In this document: piece after piece, positions 12,201 to 23,604 of the stretch | Position numbering within the stretch: position 1 is the first letter of the stretch | Layout of the letters: every line of letters starts with the position of its first letter | Assembly: GCF_004027225.2 (NCBI RefSeq) | Contig: NC_044277.2 | Location: 35,248,812-35,312,811 of the forward strand | Direction: 5' to 3' | Source of the DNA: Strigops habroptila | Lineage: Eukaryota > Chordata > Aves > Psittaciformes > Psittacidae | DNA: 64,000 nucleotides | Program-made: the position numbers and the translations under genes | The notes under the pieces: generated by a model | What the model was told of the DNA's origin: nothing | What the model saw: only the letters and a program-made list of their open reading frames with translations | Databases searched by the model: none

Positions 12201-15200
12201 TGAATCTGTAAGTCTGTATTTATTTAAAAAAAAAAAAAAAAGGAATATAAACTTACACAACCTGTGTAAAATACTTTTTAAATTACTTTATTTTGTACTA
12301 GCCTGTAGTTTCACCCATACTGAGTGACTTGTTTTAAAAGAATTTTGTTTTAAGATATTCAGTGCTTTAGGATTGTGTGAAAGATACAGGGAGAATAATT
12401 CAGTCTATGGCTTCGGGAGGTAAAGAGCTGTTAGGTTGGCTTGGACATTGTGCAGTAATCTTGGATAAGCACGCTAATGTTTGGGTGTTTTGCATCTTGC
12501 CTCCTAGGATCCTGTAGTGTGGAGTGATGTTGCCAGTTTTGAGCTTTCAGAGGCTGTTGCATCTCCTGTCAAGCCAGCTCCAGTAAAACTAATGCGGATT
12601 CAACACAATGAAGGGGCTGCGGAGTGCCAGTATAATGTCAGCGTTGTGCTTGATGGCAAAAAACAAAGTAGCATCAGTAGCGAGGAAGAAGCGGTTTTTC
12701 CAACAACTCCAAACTTACCTAAATTCAGCACTCCACCTACCATCCTAAGAAAGAAAAAGAGATTGCGTGTTGGGCAGTCACCGGTTAATGAACTGAATGA
12801 TGGCTTGTGTAATGATGTCATCAATGTTGCACTAAAGCACACACCAGTGAAAACACTACCATTTTCTCCGTCACAGGTGAGTTTATGTTTAGTATGGCTA
12901 AACACGAAGGCTGCAGTGGGTAATTATAATCACAAGTACTTTCTTCCCTACTTATATACTGTAGCCTAAACAAATACGTCAAAAAACTTCTTAAAACATC
13001 TGCATAAGAGTAGATACATTAAAAAGAAATTGTTAAATAACCTATTTCCTCTGTTTTGAAGACTAACTGGAGGGGTGGGAAAGGAGTTGCGACAACTTAT
13101 GTCTCAGTTCACACTTTCTCATGCAAATTATTGTTGCTAGAGACCTATTGTCTCTGTGACCTAATTAAGTGGTAAGGATTTTAGAGAGAAAATCGGGGTT
13201 TTGGCAATAAACATTGCAAATGTCCTGGAGTATAAGTCAGGAAGAACTTATTGGGGTTTTTCAGTAAAAGCCTTTCAGATTTTTTTTTTTTGTTGTTTTT
13301 TTTATTTACTGCTCATTACAGTGGTGAAGTTTTGTCCTTTATGGTCGCTTAGGGTTTTTTTTCTCTCTTGTGGTTAGTTCTTCAACACTTGCTCTGGAAA
13401 TGAACAATTTAACCTTGAAAATCCTGCATTTACATCGACTCCAATCTGTGGGCAGAAAGTTCTTATTACGACTCCTCTACACAAAGAAATGACACCAAAA
13501 GATCAAAAGGAAAATGTGGGGTAAGATTATTACATTAAACATCTGGTGGCATTGCTCAAATAAAAATGCATTTTTCTAAACATTGCAAAATTAGTGTACC
13601 TGTATGTATACTGTGAATGAGTTTTAAAATCCCTAACACTTCAGTACTTGCGTACAAACAAACTGGCTTCCTGTTTTTAGCTTAATAGGAAAAAGAAAGT
13701 GACTTGTACTTGGTTAAAATTTCTCCTTTTTTAAGATGCTGAACAAAACCCAGTTAAAGTTACTTATACCTGGGGTAATGCTGTGGTGATCTTAAAACTT
13801 TCAGATTCATGGCAGTGACATCTGTTCTGTAAATTAAGTTATTTTAAACTGTTTCTTAGATTCATTTTATTACATTGCTATTGATAAAGTACAATATTAA
13901 AAATTGTGTATGAACACTTCTATGCTTGAATAGTTTTAGAACTCCCACAATTAGAAGATCTCTTTTGGGTTCAACACCAAGGACGCCAACTCCTTTTAAA
14001 AATGCTTTGGCTGCTCAGGAAAAAAAGTATGGTCCCCTGAAACTTACGGTATGTGATGACATTTTTTATTTTCTTCTTTGTTAAAATCTAAATGCCCTCT
14101 TGTTTTTGAATTATTGTAAGCCACAGCATGATCTTAGAAAGCATTTTTCCAACAATGCTGTTGTTTCAGCGACATTCCGATTATCCTAGAGAGCAGCTAG
14201 AATGTGATTCAGAAATGTTTCAGACTTTGTGTTAGACTAATATCCTTCAGCCCCGTATGGAGCATTGTCTTTTTGAATGGTATTTGGTACATACAATAAT
14301 TTGACCCATAGCAATCTTGAACACACTGGTTCTGCATTTGTGAGTTGTTTTAAGTTTGTGTAGCCTTGCTAAGACTACTTCTTTCAAGGTGGTAACATCA
14401 TTGGCTGAGATTTTAATTTTAATACTTTAGCATTGTGGTTTGGGGTTTGGTTTTTTTTTCCAAGAAAAATTGTAAGTGAGAGAGTGAATGGGTGCGAGTC
14501 CTCCAACAGGGTGATTCAGTAAGAGCAAACTGGTGCAGATGAATGTGTTTGACCTTGCTATTTTAAGCAACTTTCACATTTGACTTGAAAAACTGCACTG
14601 TCTTTGAATCCTCTGGACTACGTAAGAACTGAGTTGTTTTATGGTTTTGGTTCTTCTACAGTGTTAGGACTGAAATGAGGTGTTTATCACAGCATACTGG
14701 TATTCTAAGAACTTTTTTGATGGGAAGACGTTTGGAAGTGTTTTGTCCTTCCTAGGGGCTTGCTTGAATGATATCTACAATTTTCTTCGTCCTAACCCCC
14801 AAAATCTTAATATAGCAATTCATGATTTCTCTGATTCTTCTGACTGTCACAGAAGACTGGGTTTTTTTTTTGTTGACTATAGATAATGTTACTTTGTTTG
14901 TTTGTTCCAAATGAATTCAGTTTTCGCTCTCTTCCTAGCCTAGCTAAGGTAGGTTAATGCATAATAACTTTTGGAATTCAGTAGACATATGCTTTTCAAA
15001 TTCTGAAAAAATTCCAGCCAATATATATTGACTACTTCTTTTTTTGCAAACACAGAAGGTAGCTCAGACTTTGCCACAGGGCTTGGCACCATCTGTGTTA
15101 CCCTATAGATTCTCACTATGCAAATGGAGTGGTTTGGCATTCCTGTTTCTGTCCGCTATTAACCTCCTGTTCAAAATCAAATTTTGAGGGCTTAAGGGAA

Positions 15201-18200
15201 TTCTTCTCCTATTGGTACACAAAGGGGCCATCTGTATGGCTTCTGTGAGATTCTGGACTGTACTTAGGACTATCAATGTCTTATTCAAAGATTAGTGTTA
15301 AGATCGGTATAAATTCCTTTCTCAACAACGGTCATACTTCTATAGTACAGTTTTTTACTATGTTGGTATGCATGTATATGTACGTATATGTTTAGTATAC
15401 ATCAAGTGTTTTTATCCCTTTTACAGTGGATAACCATTGCTAATAAATACAAACAAGTAGTTTGCATGTCTTCAATGCTGCCTTGCATTTTTTGAGGCAC
15501 TGTGTGCATGTATGTGTTTTATCTGGCTAGAAATAATGTGGAGTAAAAAATCCTCACAGCCTTGAAACGTTGATCTGTAGTTCTTAACTACAATAGCTTA
15601 AATCCTTTTATCTCTTGCTATATTTTGCAAGATATCTTTTGTGGCCTACGTGAGCTGAAAGTAGAATACGGTAAAAACTAGCAACTGATAGACTTCCTGT
15701 ATTTTCTCCAATTTGAATTAACTTAGTCACAACCACTTGCCTTCTTGGAGGAAGACATTAGGGAAGTTTTGAAAGAAGAAACTGGAACAGATATATTTCT
15801 CAAGGAGGAAGATGACACTGTGTATAAAAGCTGCAAACAGGAGGTAACATTACAATAATAATTTCACATAGGAAATAACTGCTTTTAAATAATATTTTAC
15901 AATATTTTTCTCTGCAAAATGTGTCTTGCAGAACAACTCTTCTAAAAAAGTCAGAAAATCACTGGTCCTAGATCCATGGGAAAAAGAAGAGGTTGGTGCT
16001 CAGCTCCTCATAGAAGATAATAGTCTAGGTGTACAGGTAAGCATTAAGCTACTGAAGAGCATCACTGACAGCAATGTTAATATAGAACTGAGTATCTTTC
16101 ATTTTATCAACCAAAATAAAGTGTTTGGATTGAGGCTAGAAAATCACCTTCAATTTCAAGTACTACTTGAAGTACTTAGGCAATACTTAAACACTGGGCT
16201 TGAATTCATGCATGAGTTCTTCCTTTCAGGCCTCCACAGCAGGACTGGTGAAGTAATATGGATGCTTTTCAGATTTGCTGTAATAGCACAACTGCTTCCA
16301 TGCTGGTTACCTATAAACTTTAGCATATATGGCACACCGAAGCTCTGTAATACACTAGGAAAATGGCATTTACCCCTGTGTTTTGCATGCTTGGCAGTCT
16401 GGCAGACATGTTCTAAAGATACCTGCTTGCCTAGTAGGCAGCATGTTTTAGCTTTTCCTGCTTCACATACTAGGGGAATACTTTAAGAAATACGAAGCAC
16501 GTAGAAGATGAGGTTTGTGGGCTTCCTCTGCCTGAAAGGAATTTGAATAATTCAGCCTCAGTAACCAAGACATCAAGAGTTCAGAGCTGGGACTGGTTTG
16601 GTCCCTCATTCCTTTAAAAAGCAGCCCAATATTTTCCCAGTTGACTGATTGAATAGGTTAATCGTTAGTCTTGTAGTTTATAGGAAAACTGTTCTACTAG
16701 TTCTTAATATATGTATATACTTAATTCTGAAAGAGTAAATGTCTGTGACTCTTGATCAGTTATAAAGCTATATGCAAGAGGTAGGAGCCAAAGTCCTTAA
16801 AAAGAAGAGGTGCTTAAGTCGTACACCTTACTGATAATTGTAGCTGATTTTCTAGATTCCTTTCTTAAATGCCTCATAAACTCTGCCAAACCTAGGTGTC
16901 TGCCTGCTGGGTGTTAGGTGCCCTGCCACCTAGTGGAAATTCCTCGCTTCCCCAAGAACATCTCTGTCTTGGGAGGAGCAGCGTTGCTGCAGGCATTCAA
17001 AACAGAAACATAACGCCCGGTGTTCTTAGTAATGTCTTGTTATGACATGGTATCACTGTGCATCACTGATGTTCAGGTTATTGAGGCAGAACCAAGATAC
17101 ACTGATGTTGTGGTATATTAAAGCCAGTGGACTGGGAAAAAAATACTTTTATTCCACTTTAATGAGGGATGCAGGCGCTACAGGAACATTCTGTCTTAGC
17201 AAGAAAGATAGTATTAGTATCTAATTTTAAAAATTAAAACCTGACCAATCCTTAAATAGAAATTGTCTATGTGATAGTAAGTTAGGAGTGAGGTCTGAGG
17301 TAGAATAAATATGTAAAGGTATTTTAATACAGTTTAAGGGTGTTTTTGTAAGTGAACAAGTACATGCATATGCCACTGTCGTTCTCATCTAATTTTGCTC
17401 TCTTTACATTGCCGTATACCTTTCTTCTGCTTTGCTATAATGAAGCTGGAATTATTTCTTTTTATCTACATAAATATTATCAGCGTATAAAGCTTTCCTG
17501 GCATGGTCATTCCAGTGCTTATTTCAGTTCTTAAAGCAGTTCTTCCTCCTGATACTCCTCCTCCTGATATGTGATCTTAGCTTTTTTTACTCCAGTCTCC
17601 TTGTGCTCACTTTCACAAGGGTAATACTAGAAATGAATGACAAGCTTCTTTCTTTAAAACTGTTCTTTAATTCCCACTTTGTCAAGTCTTGTTCTTAACA
17701 AAGTGTAATCAGCTGTAGTCTGCCTTTACATGCAAGCAGCCGTCTACTCAGTACTGCCTAAATCATACTAGCAGCTACTTGTTTTACTGTGCTCAGTATT
17801 GACTATGAATCGCAGTATAGACCAGGCTAGTTCCTCACATAATGTACTTTTTCTTTTCAGATTCTTTCCTAGTGTCTTTCTGATAGTGTTTGCTTTGCTT
17901 ACATTTTGGCTTCTCTGATCACAACAGTTGAAGATGAAGACTTTTTTTTTTTTCTTTTTGTTATCAAATACTTATTCCTGTTTCCTACCCTCTTTTTTGT
18001 CACTAGTCAGAAAATGCATATACCCCATCTTTATTAACGGTACCATTGTTGGAAATACATGACAACAGATGTAACCTGACACCAGAAAAACAGGATACAA
18101 ATCCAGCAAACAAAGCAAATGCAGTAATTAAGAAGAAAATGAATGCATGTGCTTCAAAAAATGTCAAAATGGAGAAAGCTTTTCAGGTCTGGATGCAAAG

Positions 18201-20111
18201 AATTCTGATAGTTTTGTTCTCAGCTTAACAAAGACTTTTTTTTGTTTGTTTGTTTCTGTCTTGTACTAATGTCTAGAATTGTCCAATTCAGTGATCTAGT
18301 TTTGACCAGTGGTTCCATGATCCTTATTTCTTGTAAGTTGGTCATTTGTCCACAAAGTGTTTATTCATAGCTAAGCTCTTTAAATACAACCCTGATATTT
18401 TACTGAGTCGCCTCTCAGATTTAAATGTGGGGGAAAACAATGAGGATAGAATAGACCTACAAAACAAGTCTAGCAGTACGAAAACTTGACTCAGTGCAAA
18501 CCAATCCTCTATAGCATCTAAGTTTTTCAAATCTGGCTTCATAATAAGCTCAGTGGGATTCATTAAGTGGAGTTCATCCGCACGTTCCATTTGGTAGTTG
18601 TTCTTGTAATGTGCCTGTTCTTGTACTTCTGTCTATTTTCCATACTGTTAAAACTGTGGAACCTATGTTTCCCTTGTGTGTGTCTTGACCACCAGATTTA
18701 GGGAGAGATTCTCTTTGACCTGGCTTGGTACCTCTTCCAGTTTTCCCCATGGGGAGTTAACATAAAATTTTTGTGTCTTCTCAGAATATTTACAGCTCTG
18801 TATTAATTAGAAAAACCCAAACAACAACAGCAAAACAAGAGGCAGGGCACCCGGAGCCTGGTCTTCCATGTCCCACTTAATTGCTTTAACGACAATGTGT
18901 TTTTACGTACAGGGGCAACAATATTACTTTCTGATCCTTTCTTCTGAGAAGAAAGAACAAACCTCCATTTAATCGTGAAATTCCAGAAAAGGAATTAACT
19001 GCTGTGAATTACAGCAAAGATGAATACATCTGTCTGGCCCAGAACTATGCTCTTGCCAGTACTTAAAAGGGGAGCTTAGTCATACTATATTCACAAATAT
19101 TCTCATTGAACCATCTTTCTCTTTTTGCTCTTTCCCCTGAGAAATTTCCGCTCAGTCTAATGGCCTCTCTAACCATGAGTCCTTTCTGTGAATCCAGTCC
19201 TGCTAAATTTCTAGAGAAGCTCAAATGGCCAATTTTCTCTGTGCATCTATACATGGAACTCATCCTTTGGGTCAATTTCTAGTTCAATGAGGGAGGGAGA
19301 GAATATTGCATTCTTCATTATGCTACAGTCTGCTAGTGTCAGGTCCAATTTAGAGCTGCTACAAATCAGTTTGAGATTCAGTGAATCACGCAACTGTGCA
19401 TGAGGGTTTGCCTCATGGAAGAAGCAGGACTAGTGACTCAGTTATTCTTTCATTCATTAATTATAGTCATAATTCCTTTGCTATTTCTAATATATTCCCA
19501 AAATATCCAACCATTCTGCCACAGCTGCCACTTTGATTCAGTGAGGTCCTTCACAGTATTCTTTTCTGGCTGCCAAACCGTTTTGCCTTCCTTGGTGTCT
19601 CCAGACAGCTGTCAATAATGTATTTTTCTGCCTGTTGAACTGAGCACACTTAAAGGGGAAGATATCCAAAGAGAAGATGACTTAATTAACTGACATCCCT
19701 TTTATGTATCAATTGTTGAACTAGTCTCTTTTTAAGAGTGTTTTTCATTTTGTGTGTTAGAACTTAAAGCATAACACAGATGCCATGCTGGGGAGCTGGA
19801 TTAAGGGGTGGAAAGGAGCTCTGTCACAGGTTTTAGGTCTTGTATTGTAGAACTGAATCCTCCTCAGTAAAATACAGTATTGCTAGGCCATGACAATTTA
19901 TTATTAGTCTGAAAGGTCGTATGAGAATTGCTCAAGTGTTTTAGTGAAAAGAATCTTTTTAACTGAATTTTATTTTATGCAGTCAAATTGTGAATGGGAA
20001 GCAGTTGTTTATGGGAAAACAGAAGACCAGCTTATTGTGACTGAGCAAGCAAGAAGATACCTGAGCACTTACACAGCTACCAACAGCACTTCAAGAGCTC
20101 TGATACTGTGA
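275..20111 (+). CDS. MYBL1: MYBL1 (A-MYB) transcription factor, complete 16-exon coding gene
   Basis: Coding exons: 275-294, 4004-4106, 4241-4312, 7311-7403, 8222-8442, 10192-10375, 10590-10664, 11300-11404, 11974-12207, 12508-12876, 13378-13520, 13934-14048, 15727-15843, 15932-16036, 18007-18186, 19983-20111. They join in one frame to 754 codons plus stop; mammalian A-MYB is about 752. All introns are GT-AG. The protein has an acidic N-terminus, then three MYB repeats with the diagnostic tryptophans: R1 W37/W57/W76, R2 W89/W109/W128, R3 W141/W160/W179. An LMSTEN-like segment (LMSAES, 277-282) lies in the activation region, and a C-terminal regulatory region is rich in TP sites (about 485-575). 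The family binds YAACNG DNA in the nucleus. In mammals A-MYB drives male meiosis and pachytene piRNA loci. The closely spaced repeats, C-terminal sequence and length separate it from MYB and MYBL2. No frameshift or premature stop was seen. Confidence 0.97.
4004..4106 (+). CDS. MYBL1: MYBL1 coding exon 2
   Basis: The acceptor ctctgcag precedes 4004. Residues 7-41 are an acidic stretch (EEDDD), then the conserved [11 protein letters not shown] and the first residues of MYB repeat R1 (W37). Donor is gtaatg. The exon ends on a codon boundary. Confidence 0.95.
4241..4312 (+). CDS. MYBL1: MYBL1 coding exon 3
   Basis: Residues 42-65 form the middle of MYB repeat R1 with the second tryptophan (W57, in GTDDW). 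Acceptor is cttaacag, donor gtaagt, and the exon is symmetric (72 nt). Confidence 0.95.
4711..4840. repeat. Low-complexity T/G-rich tract in MYBL1 intron 3
   Basis: Runs of T interspersed with GTTT, TGTG and GGTTGGTT units, including a TGTGTGTG stretch and an uninterrupted T run. It is simple sequence. The open frames crossing it on both strands are artefacts of composition. Confidence 0.85.
5727..5895 (-). mobile_element. CR1 LINE 3' fragment, antisense in MYBL1 intron 3
   Basis: Read on the - strand this is the CR1 3' region. The + strand shows the characteristic reverse-complement wording: GTTGGAAGGAACCTCCCAAG, then the gcaaggccagct block, then TCTCCATGGATGGAGACTCC and CTCTGGGCAACCT. It is 5' truncated and diverged, about 170 bp. 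Confidence 0.88.
7311..7403 (+). CDS. MYBL1: MYBL1 coding exon 4
   Basis: Residues 66-96 ([19 protein letters not shown] onward) finish R1 (W76) and begin R2 (W89). Acceptor is atttcag, donor gtaata. The following exon restores VIELVQKYG in frame. Confidence 0.95.
8222..8442 (+). CDS. MYBL1: MYBL1 coding exon 5 (DNA-binding core)
   Basis: Residues 97-169 plus two bases of R170. The exon carries most of R2 and R3 (W109, W128, W141, W160), with recognition-helix residues in [14 protein letters not shown]. Acceptor is tgttccag, donor gtgctt (weaker than consensus). Reading through the donor stays open for 31 codons to a TGA at 8534-8536; see findings. Confidence 0.96.
8629..8634 (+). terminator. 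Candidate intronic polyadenylation signal in MYBL1 intron 5
   Basis: AATAAA lies 93 bases after the in-frame stop met when exon 5 is read into the intron. It could end a short intron-retained transcript. There is no expression evidence, and such hexamers are common in AT-rich introns. Confidence 0.2.
10192..10375 (+). CDS. MYBL1: MYBL1 coding exon 6
   Basis: Starts by completing R170. [20 protein letters not shown] finishes R3 (W179), and a serine- and glutamine-rich linker follows to residue 231. Acceptor is cattttag, donor gtaagt. The last two codons (T230, H231) seem absent from the mammalian protein as I remember it. Confidence 0.95.
10590..10664 (+). CDS. MYBL1: MYBL1 coding exon 7
   Basis: Residues 232-256, beginning [11 protein letters not shown], at the start of the activation region. 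It is symmetric (75 nt) with acceptor ctttttag and donor gtaaag. Confidence 0.92.
11300..11404 (+). CDS. MYBL1: MYBL1 coding exon 8 (LMSTEN-like motif)
   Basis: Residues 257-291 contain [20 protein letters not shown], the MYB-family acidic/leucine segment related to the LMSTEN motif of the activation domain. The first base was set to keep the leading glutamine; an acceptor 3 bases later (CAG repeat, NAGNAG type) is equally possible. Donor is gtaagg. Confidence 0.93.
11974..12207 (+). CDS. MYBL1: MYBL1 coding exon 9
   Basis: Residues 292-369 include [21 protein letters not shown] and the conserved [16 protein letters not shown]. Acceptor is ccttttag, donor gtaagt. The exon is symmetric (234 nt). 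Confidence 0.95.
12508..12876 (+). CDS. MYBL1: MYBL1 coding exon 10
   Basis: The largest coding exon, residues 370-492. It includes [29 protein letters not shown] (a basic patch) and [16 protein letters not shown], a run of TP/SP sites typical of the regulatory region. Acceptor is cctcctag, donor gtgagt. Confidence 0.95.
13378..13520 (+). CDS. MYBL1: MYBL1 coding exon 11
   Basis: Residues 493-539 plus two bases of G540. [18 protein letters not shown] and [10 protein letters not shown] belong to the MYB C-terminal (Cmyb_C) regulatory region. Acceptor is gtggttag, donor gtaaga. Confidence 0.95.
13934..14048 (+). CDS. MYBL1: MYBL1 coding exon 12
   Basis: Completes G540 and encodes to residue 578. 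[20 protein letters not shown] is a dense cluster of proline-directed phosphorylation sites, followed by [16 protein letters not shown]. Acceptor is cttgaatag, donor gtatgt. Confidence 0.95.
15727..15843 (+). CDS. MYBL1: MYBL1 coding exon 13
   Basis: Residues 579-617: [15 protein letters not shown] followed by an acidic KEEDD stretch. Acceptor is aacttag, donor gtaaca. It is symmetric (117 nt). Confidence 0.95.
15932..16036 (+). CDS. MYBL1: MYBL1 coding exon 14
   Basis: Residues 618-652: [16 protein letters not shown] and [12 protein letters not shown]. Acceptor is gtcttgcag, donor gtaagc. The reading frame remains open for about 150 codons beyond the donor, to TAA at 16484-16486; see findings. 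Confidence 0.94.
18007..18186 (+). CDS. MYBL1: MYBL1 coding exon 15 (possible cassette exon)
   Basis: Residues 653-712, including [19 protein letters not shown] and a lysine-rich segment. Acceptor is tcactag. The donor is gtctgg, the weakest match to GTRAGT in the gene. It is exactly 60 codons and symmetric, so skipping keeps the frame. Confidence 0.93.
19983..20111 (+). CDS. MYBL1: MYBL1 coding exon 16 and stop
   Basis: Residues 713-754: [17 protein letters not shown] then [20 protein letters not shown] and the terminal residues, ending at TGA 20109-20111. This is the highly conserved A-MYB C-terminus. Acceptor is tttatgcag. Confidence 0.96.
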   Translation, partial: SNCEWEAVVYGKTEDQLIVTEQARRYLSTYTATNSTSRALIL

Positions 20112-21198
20112 TGGTCACTGCAACTGCCAACCATCTCTTTCCATTGAAACTGACACAATGGTGGAGGCGATTCCAGCACAGTACTTGTGAATTAAGACTT
20201 TCCTTTGAGGCAGTCTGCCAAGGGAAACCTTAAAGCTACCTTAAAGCTTCCTTTCTTCTTTTGACTGACAAAGAACAGACATGAAGCTCTCATATTCTCT
20301 ACGAAGGGATAGTACAACCAGTTCTGCAATGCATTTCTTCAATATTAAAAAAGTAACACCCTAAAGTGTGATAAAGAATGGTAAAATACATTGCAGTACT
20401 GACTACATACAGTTTTTAGGTCAATTTTCATATTTATTCTTCTGACTTGCATTGCTTTTTTCTGTTAGCGCATTTTCAATATAGAGTAGGTTTATAGGTT
20501 GTTACTGGTTTCCAGATGAGCAACATACATGACTGAATGTGCTTTTGCTTATGTAGCATTTTCATAGTATATAAAGAAACACAATGAAAAGGAGTATAAA
20601 GGAAGGATAGAAAGTTGCACTACTAATTTTTTTGGTATGCTGCAAAACAATGAAATTAACTACAGTGTTAAATATATTTATTTGCAAATGGTACTAGAAG
20701 TAGGCAGAGGGGGGTGAATTAGGTTTTAGTGTAAAGCATCAGTATTTTCTTCATAAATCTCAAAATGAGATGATTGTTGAATGTATTGTACAGTATGTAG
20801 GAGCAGGGAAAATTTTGTAAATTGGAAAGGAGTCTGTTTTTATAATTTATTTTCATTTTAAAGCTTAAATGTAGATATTTATATGTATGCAGGTTGTCTA
20901 GAAGCCAATGTTGTTTCCTGTTAAAACAGCTAAAATTCAAAAAAAGGACAAGTTTAAAGTACAGCATAGCAGAAGAATTACAGTGGTGAAGTGTACAAAT
21001 CTATACTGTATGTTACATCTACGTAAAGATTGCACTATAACCCTTAAATCATGTTGGTCTACAAAATAATTACAAGGTATACCTGTATTATACAGCAACT
21101 ATTCCTGTACCTTGTTTAAATATATTTAGAAAGGAATGGTGACCCAGGAGTACTTCATCCTGCATAGGAACTAAAACCTAATGTGTTTTAAATATATA

Positions 21199-21200
<2 letters not shown>

Positions 21201-21229
<29 letters not shown>

Positions 21230-21240
21230 GGAAAAAAAAG
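21201..21240. repeat. A-rich tract in MYBL1 3' UTR
   Basis: About 40 bases almost entirely A with a few G. No flanking target duplication or retrocopy body was seen, so it is called simple sequence. Confidence 0.85.
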
Positions 21241-22610
21241 GAACTTGGCACCTTGGATCTCAGAACAATTGTATCTGCACTTAAGTTTGACCGTTATATA
21301 CTTACTGTATGTTTGAAGAGCAAAGAGAACATTCTTTTATTTATAAAAAATCTTTGTCCTTATTTAAAGGTATACAGGTCACAACAGTTGCTTTAGTTGC
21401 CTATTTTAGGTATTTGCACTTATTTTATGTCTCTTTTTTTGTTTTTGAAGGAATGTTTTGGTTTGCTTTTGTTGTAGAGATTTATATGTAGTTAATTTCG
21501 AGCAAGTTATAATGGTGTGCTATCAACAAATACTGACAGGTAAATAGACTTGTACACTGTAGTTTTAGTTATTTATAATTCAAACACTCTTCCTCTCCAC
21601 TCCCGGGTGTGCTGCTACAGATAGTGGCAGAATCGGCTTGCTGCTATGAGAGATGGAAAGAGCGAGCATCATATGCACTGTATGTAAAATTACAAAAATG
21701 ATGTCAGGTTCTCTAGTTAACTTTATGAGATCAACCAGTACTATGCAGGGTGTGGAAAGTATTCCTATCACTTTAATATCGAAGATGGCAGAGAATAATT
21801 TATTAAGGGAGAATTTTAACATGGGATGAGTGGCGCAAGGAAGGTAATGGGTTATTAAACTTTTCTAAACATCTCAAAGGTTATACAATCCTTATTTTTA
21901 GGAGCTTTTTGATATTAAATATCTGCCTGGCTATGACAGTAGTAGGCATAAACATTTTTAGCAGTTTTTAATTCACATCAAAATTTTAAGGGGGGGAATC
22001 CTGTGTAAGCAAGAGATCAGAAAATACCCATCATGCCAGGATTACTCCTCACCTAAGATTGAGAGGGGGCAATTGAAGTTCTTGGCAGTCCTAGATTTCA
22101 GTGTGCATTACCAGAATGGATTTAACAGCAACATTTAATGCTGGAGACAGCACTTAATTGACAAAAAATGAAATAAGTCATTAAAAGAGAGTGAATATCT
22201 AGAATCTGGATGATACATTTCGGTAGAAGTGGTATCACCAAAACTGCCTATACCAAGTTTAAGCATAGATTTATGGTAAGTAGTATTAATTTGTGTTGGT
22301 ATTGGTTGGATCGTTCAGTTAACTCCTACTTTGTTGCTTTAGCAGGAAGGTTTTAATCTTTCATATGTCAGGCATCTTTTATTACTTTTTGAATGTTGTG
22401 TGCATTTGCATTTCTTTCAGTTTATAAGTAGATTGTACATGCAGCAGCCAAACTTGCATGAAACCTAAATACATATTACTCCATATTTTTGTTTTAAGGT
22501 TTGACATAATGTGCAACAAATGCCTTGTTTATCCTAGTTTTTGTTGTACTACAAACTTTTCATTTATGTAAGAGAATCTCACATACAATACAGACCATAT
22601 TAATGTCAGA

Positions 22611-22616
22611 AATAAA
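22611..22616 (+). terminator. MYBL1: MYBL1 distal polyadenylation signal
   Basis: AATAAA, followed within 15-40 bases by GT/T-rich sequence (gttactgtaag, ccttttattt), as expected for cleavage near 22630-22640. It gives a 3' UTR of about 2.5 kb. Confidence 0.75.
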
Positions 22617-23488
22617 GCATCTATGTACCAGGTTACTGTAAGTGCCTTTTATTTGAGAACTGAAACTCTCGGTGCTCGTTAGAGCAACATGTATGTGTAT
22701 GTGCATGTCAAACTGCAAGTGTAAGCTGTGCAGTATGATACCCCTCCTCCCCCAACAAGTACTAACAAACGTGTTACTCTGAATTGGTGTTCAGCTGTGA
22801 CTCTCTTACTTTGCTGGAGACATGGGCATTCAGTAGAAAACATCTATTGCCTTTCCTGGTTTTGTGGCAAAATATAAATGCAAACAATTAAAATAAGATT
22901 ATCTGTTGAAGGAAAAAGACAAGAAGGACTAACACAAGCCAGTTCCTCACAAATATGTCCTGGTAATTACTATCATCTAGTTTTAAGCTGTACAAGCAAA
23001 CTGAGTGTTACTGGGTCTTTACTGGGTTTGGGGCTGTCACAGCCAGGCCACGGTATGAGTATCCTGCAGACCTCATGTTTGCATGTGTGAAGTTTTCCAT
23101 TGCTTGGACAAGCAAGGTGGGCCAGCTGTAGGGCATTTATTCTGGTCGTGGCTGGCTGCTGACATCTGAAATTGAGGCAAAGGGTAGGCAGGTGAAAGTG
23201 AAGTTTAATGATGTGACTAGTTTATTTTTCTATGCCAACTTTGCTCAGTGAAAGCAAGCGGGGCAGATGGACAGCCAGTAAGGCAAACTTGAAAGGAGCT
23301 ATAACCCTAAGTTTGATTATATGAAGACTGGAAGCTTTACTCATAGACCTGGCTTTTACTTGGAAGAAATGGTCTTTAAAGAATTGATTGGTGAGAGTAA
23401 GCCCAGTTCCTACCATCATTATTCTGGTTTTACATGAAAATAACCCTACTGCAGTTGTACCAAACTGAAACTGATGTAAAGACCAGGT

Positions 23489-23604
23489 GGAATGGGGCTT
23501 CTAGTGGAAGGTATCCCTGCCCATGGCAAGGGGCTTGGAACTAGGTTATCTTTAAGGTCCTTTCCAACCTAAACCATTCTATGATTCTATGTTGTGATTC
23601 TATA
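23489..23604 (+). mobile_element. CR1 LINE 3' end fragment
   Basis: Contains CTAGTGGAAGGTATCCCTGC, GGTCCTTTCCAACCTAAACC and the tail ATTCTATGATTCTATG, then a further ATTCTATA, the CR1 terminal octamer repeats. It is 5' truncated to about 115 bp. Confidence 0.93.

Larger units (their letters stand above)
20112..22636 (+). other. MYBL1: MYBL1 3' untranslated region
   Basis: AT-rich sequence after the stop with ATTTA-type elements (for example around 20671-20680), a Pumilio-type TGTAGATA at 20870-20877, and an A-rich tract at 21201-21240. Several ATTAAA hexamers (for example 20344-20349) could give shorter forms. The first canonical AATAAA in a good setting is at 22611. The right end is inferred, not observed. 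Confidence 0.75.

Noticed and set aside
21201-21240. A-rich tract as a possible retrocopy poly(A) tail
   Set aside because: It lies inside the MYBL1 3' UTR with no retrocopy body or target-site duplication.
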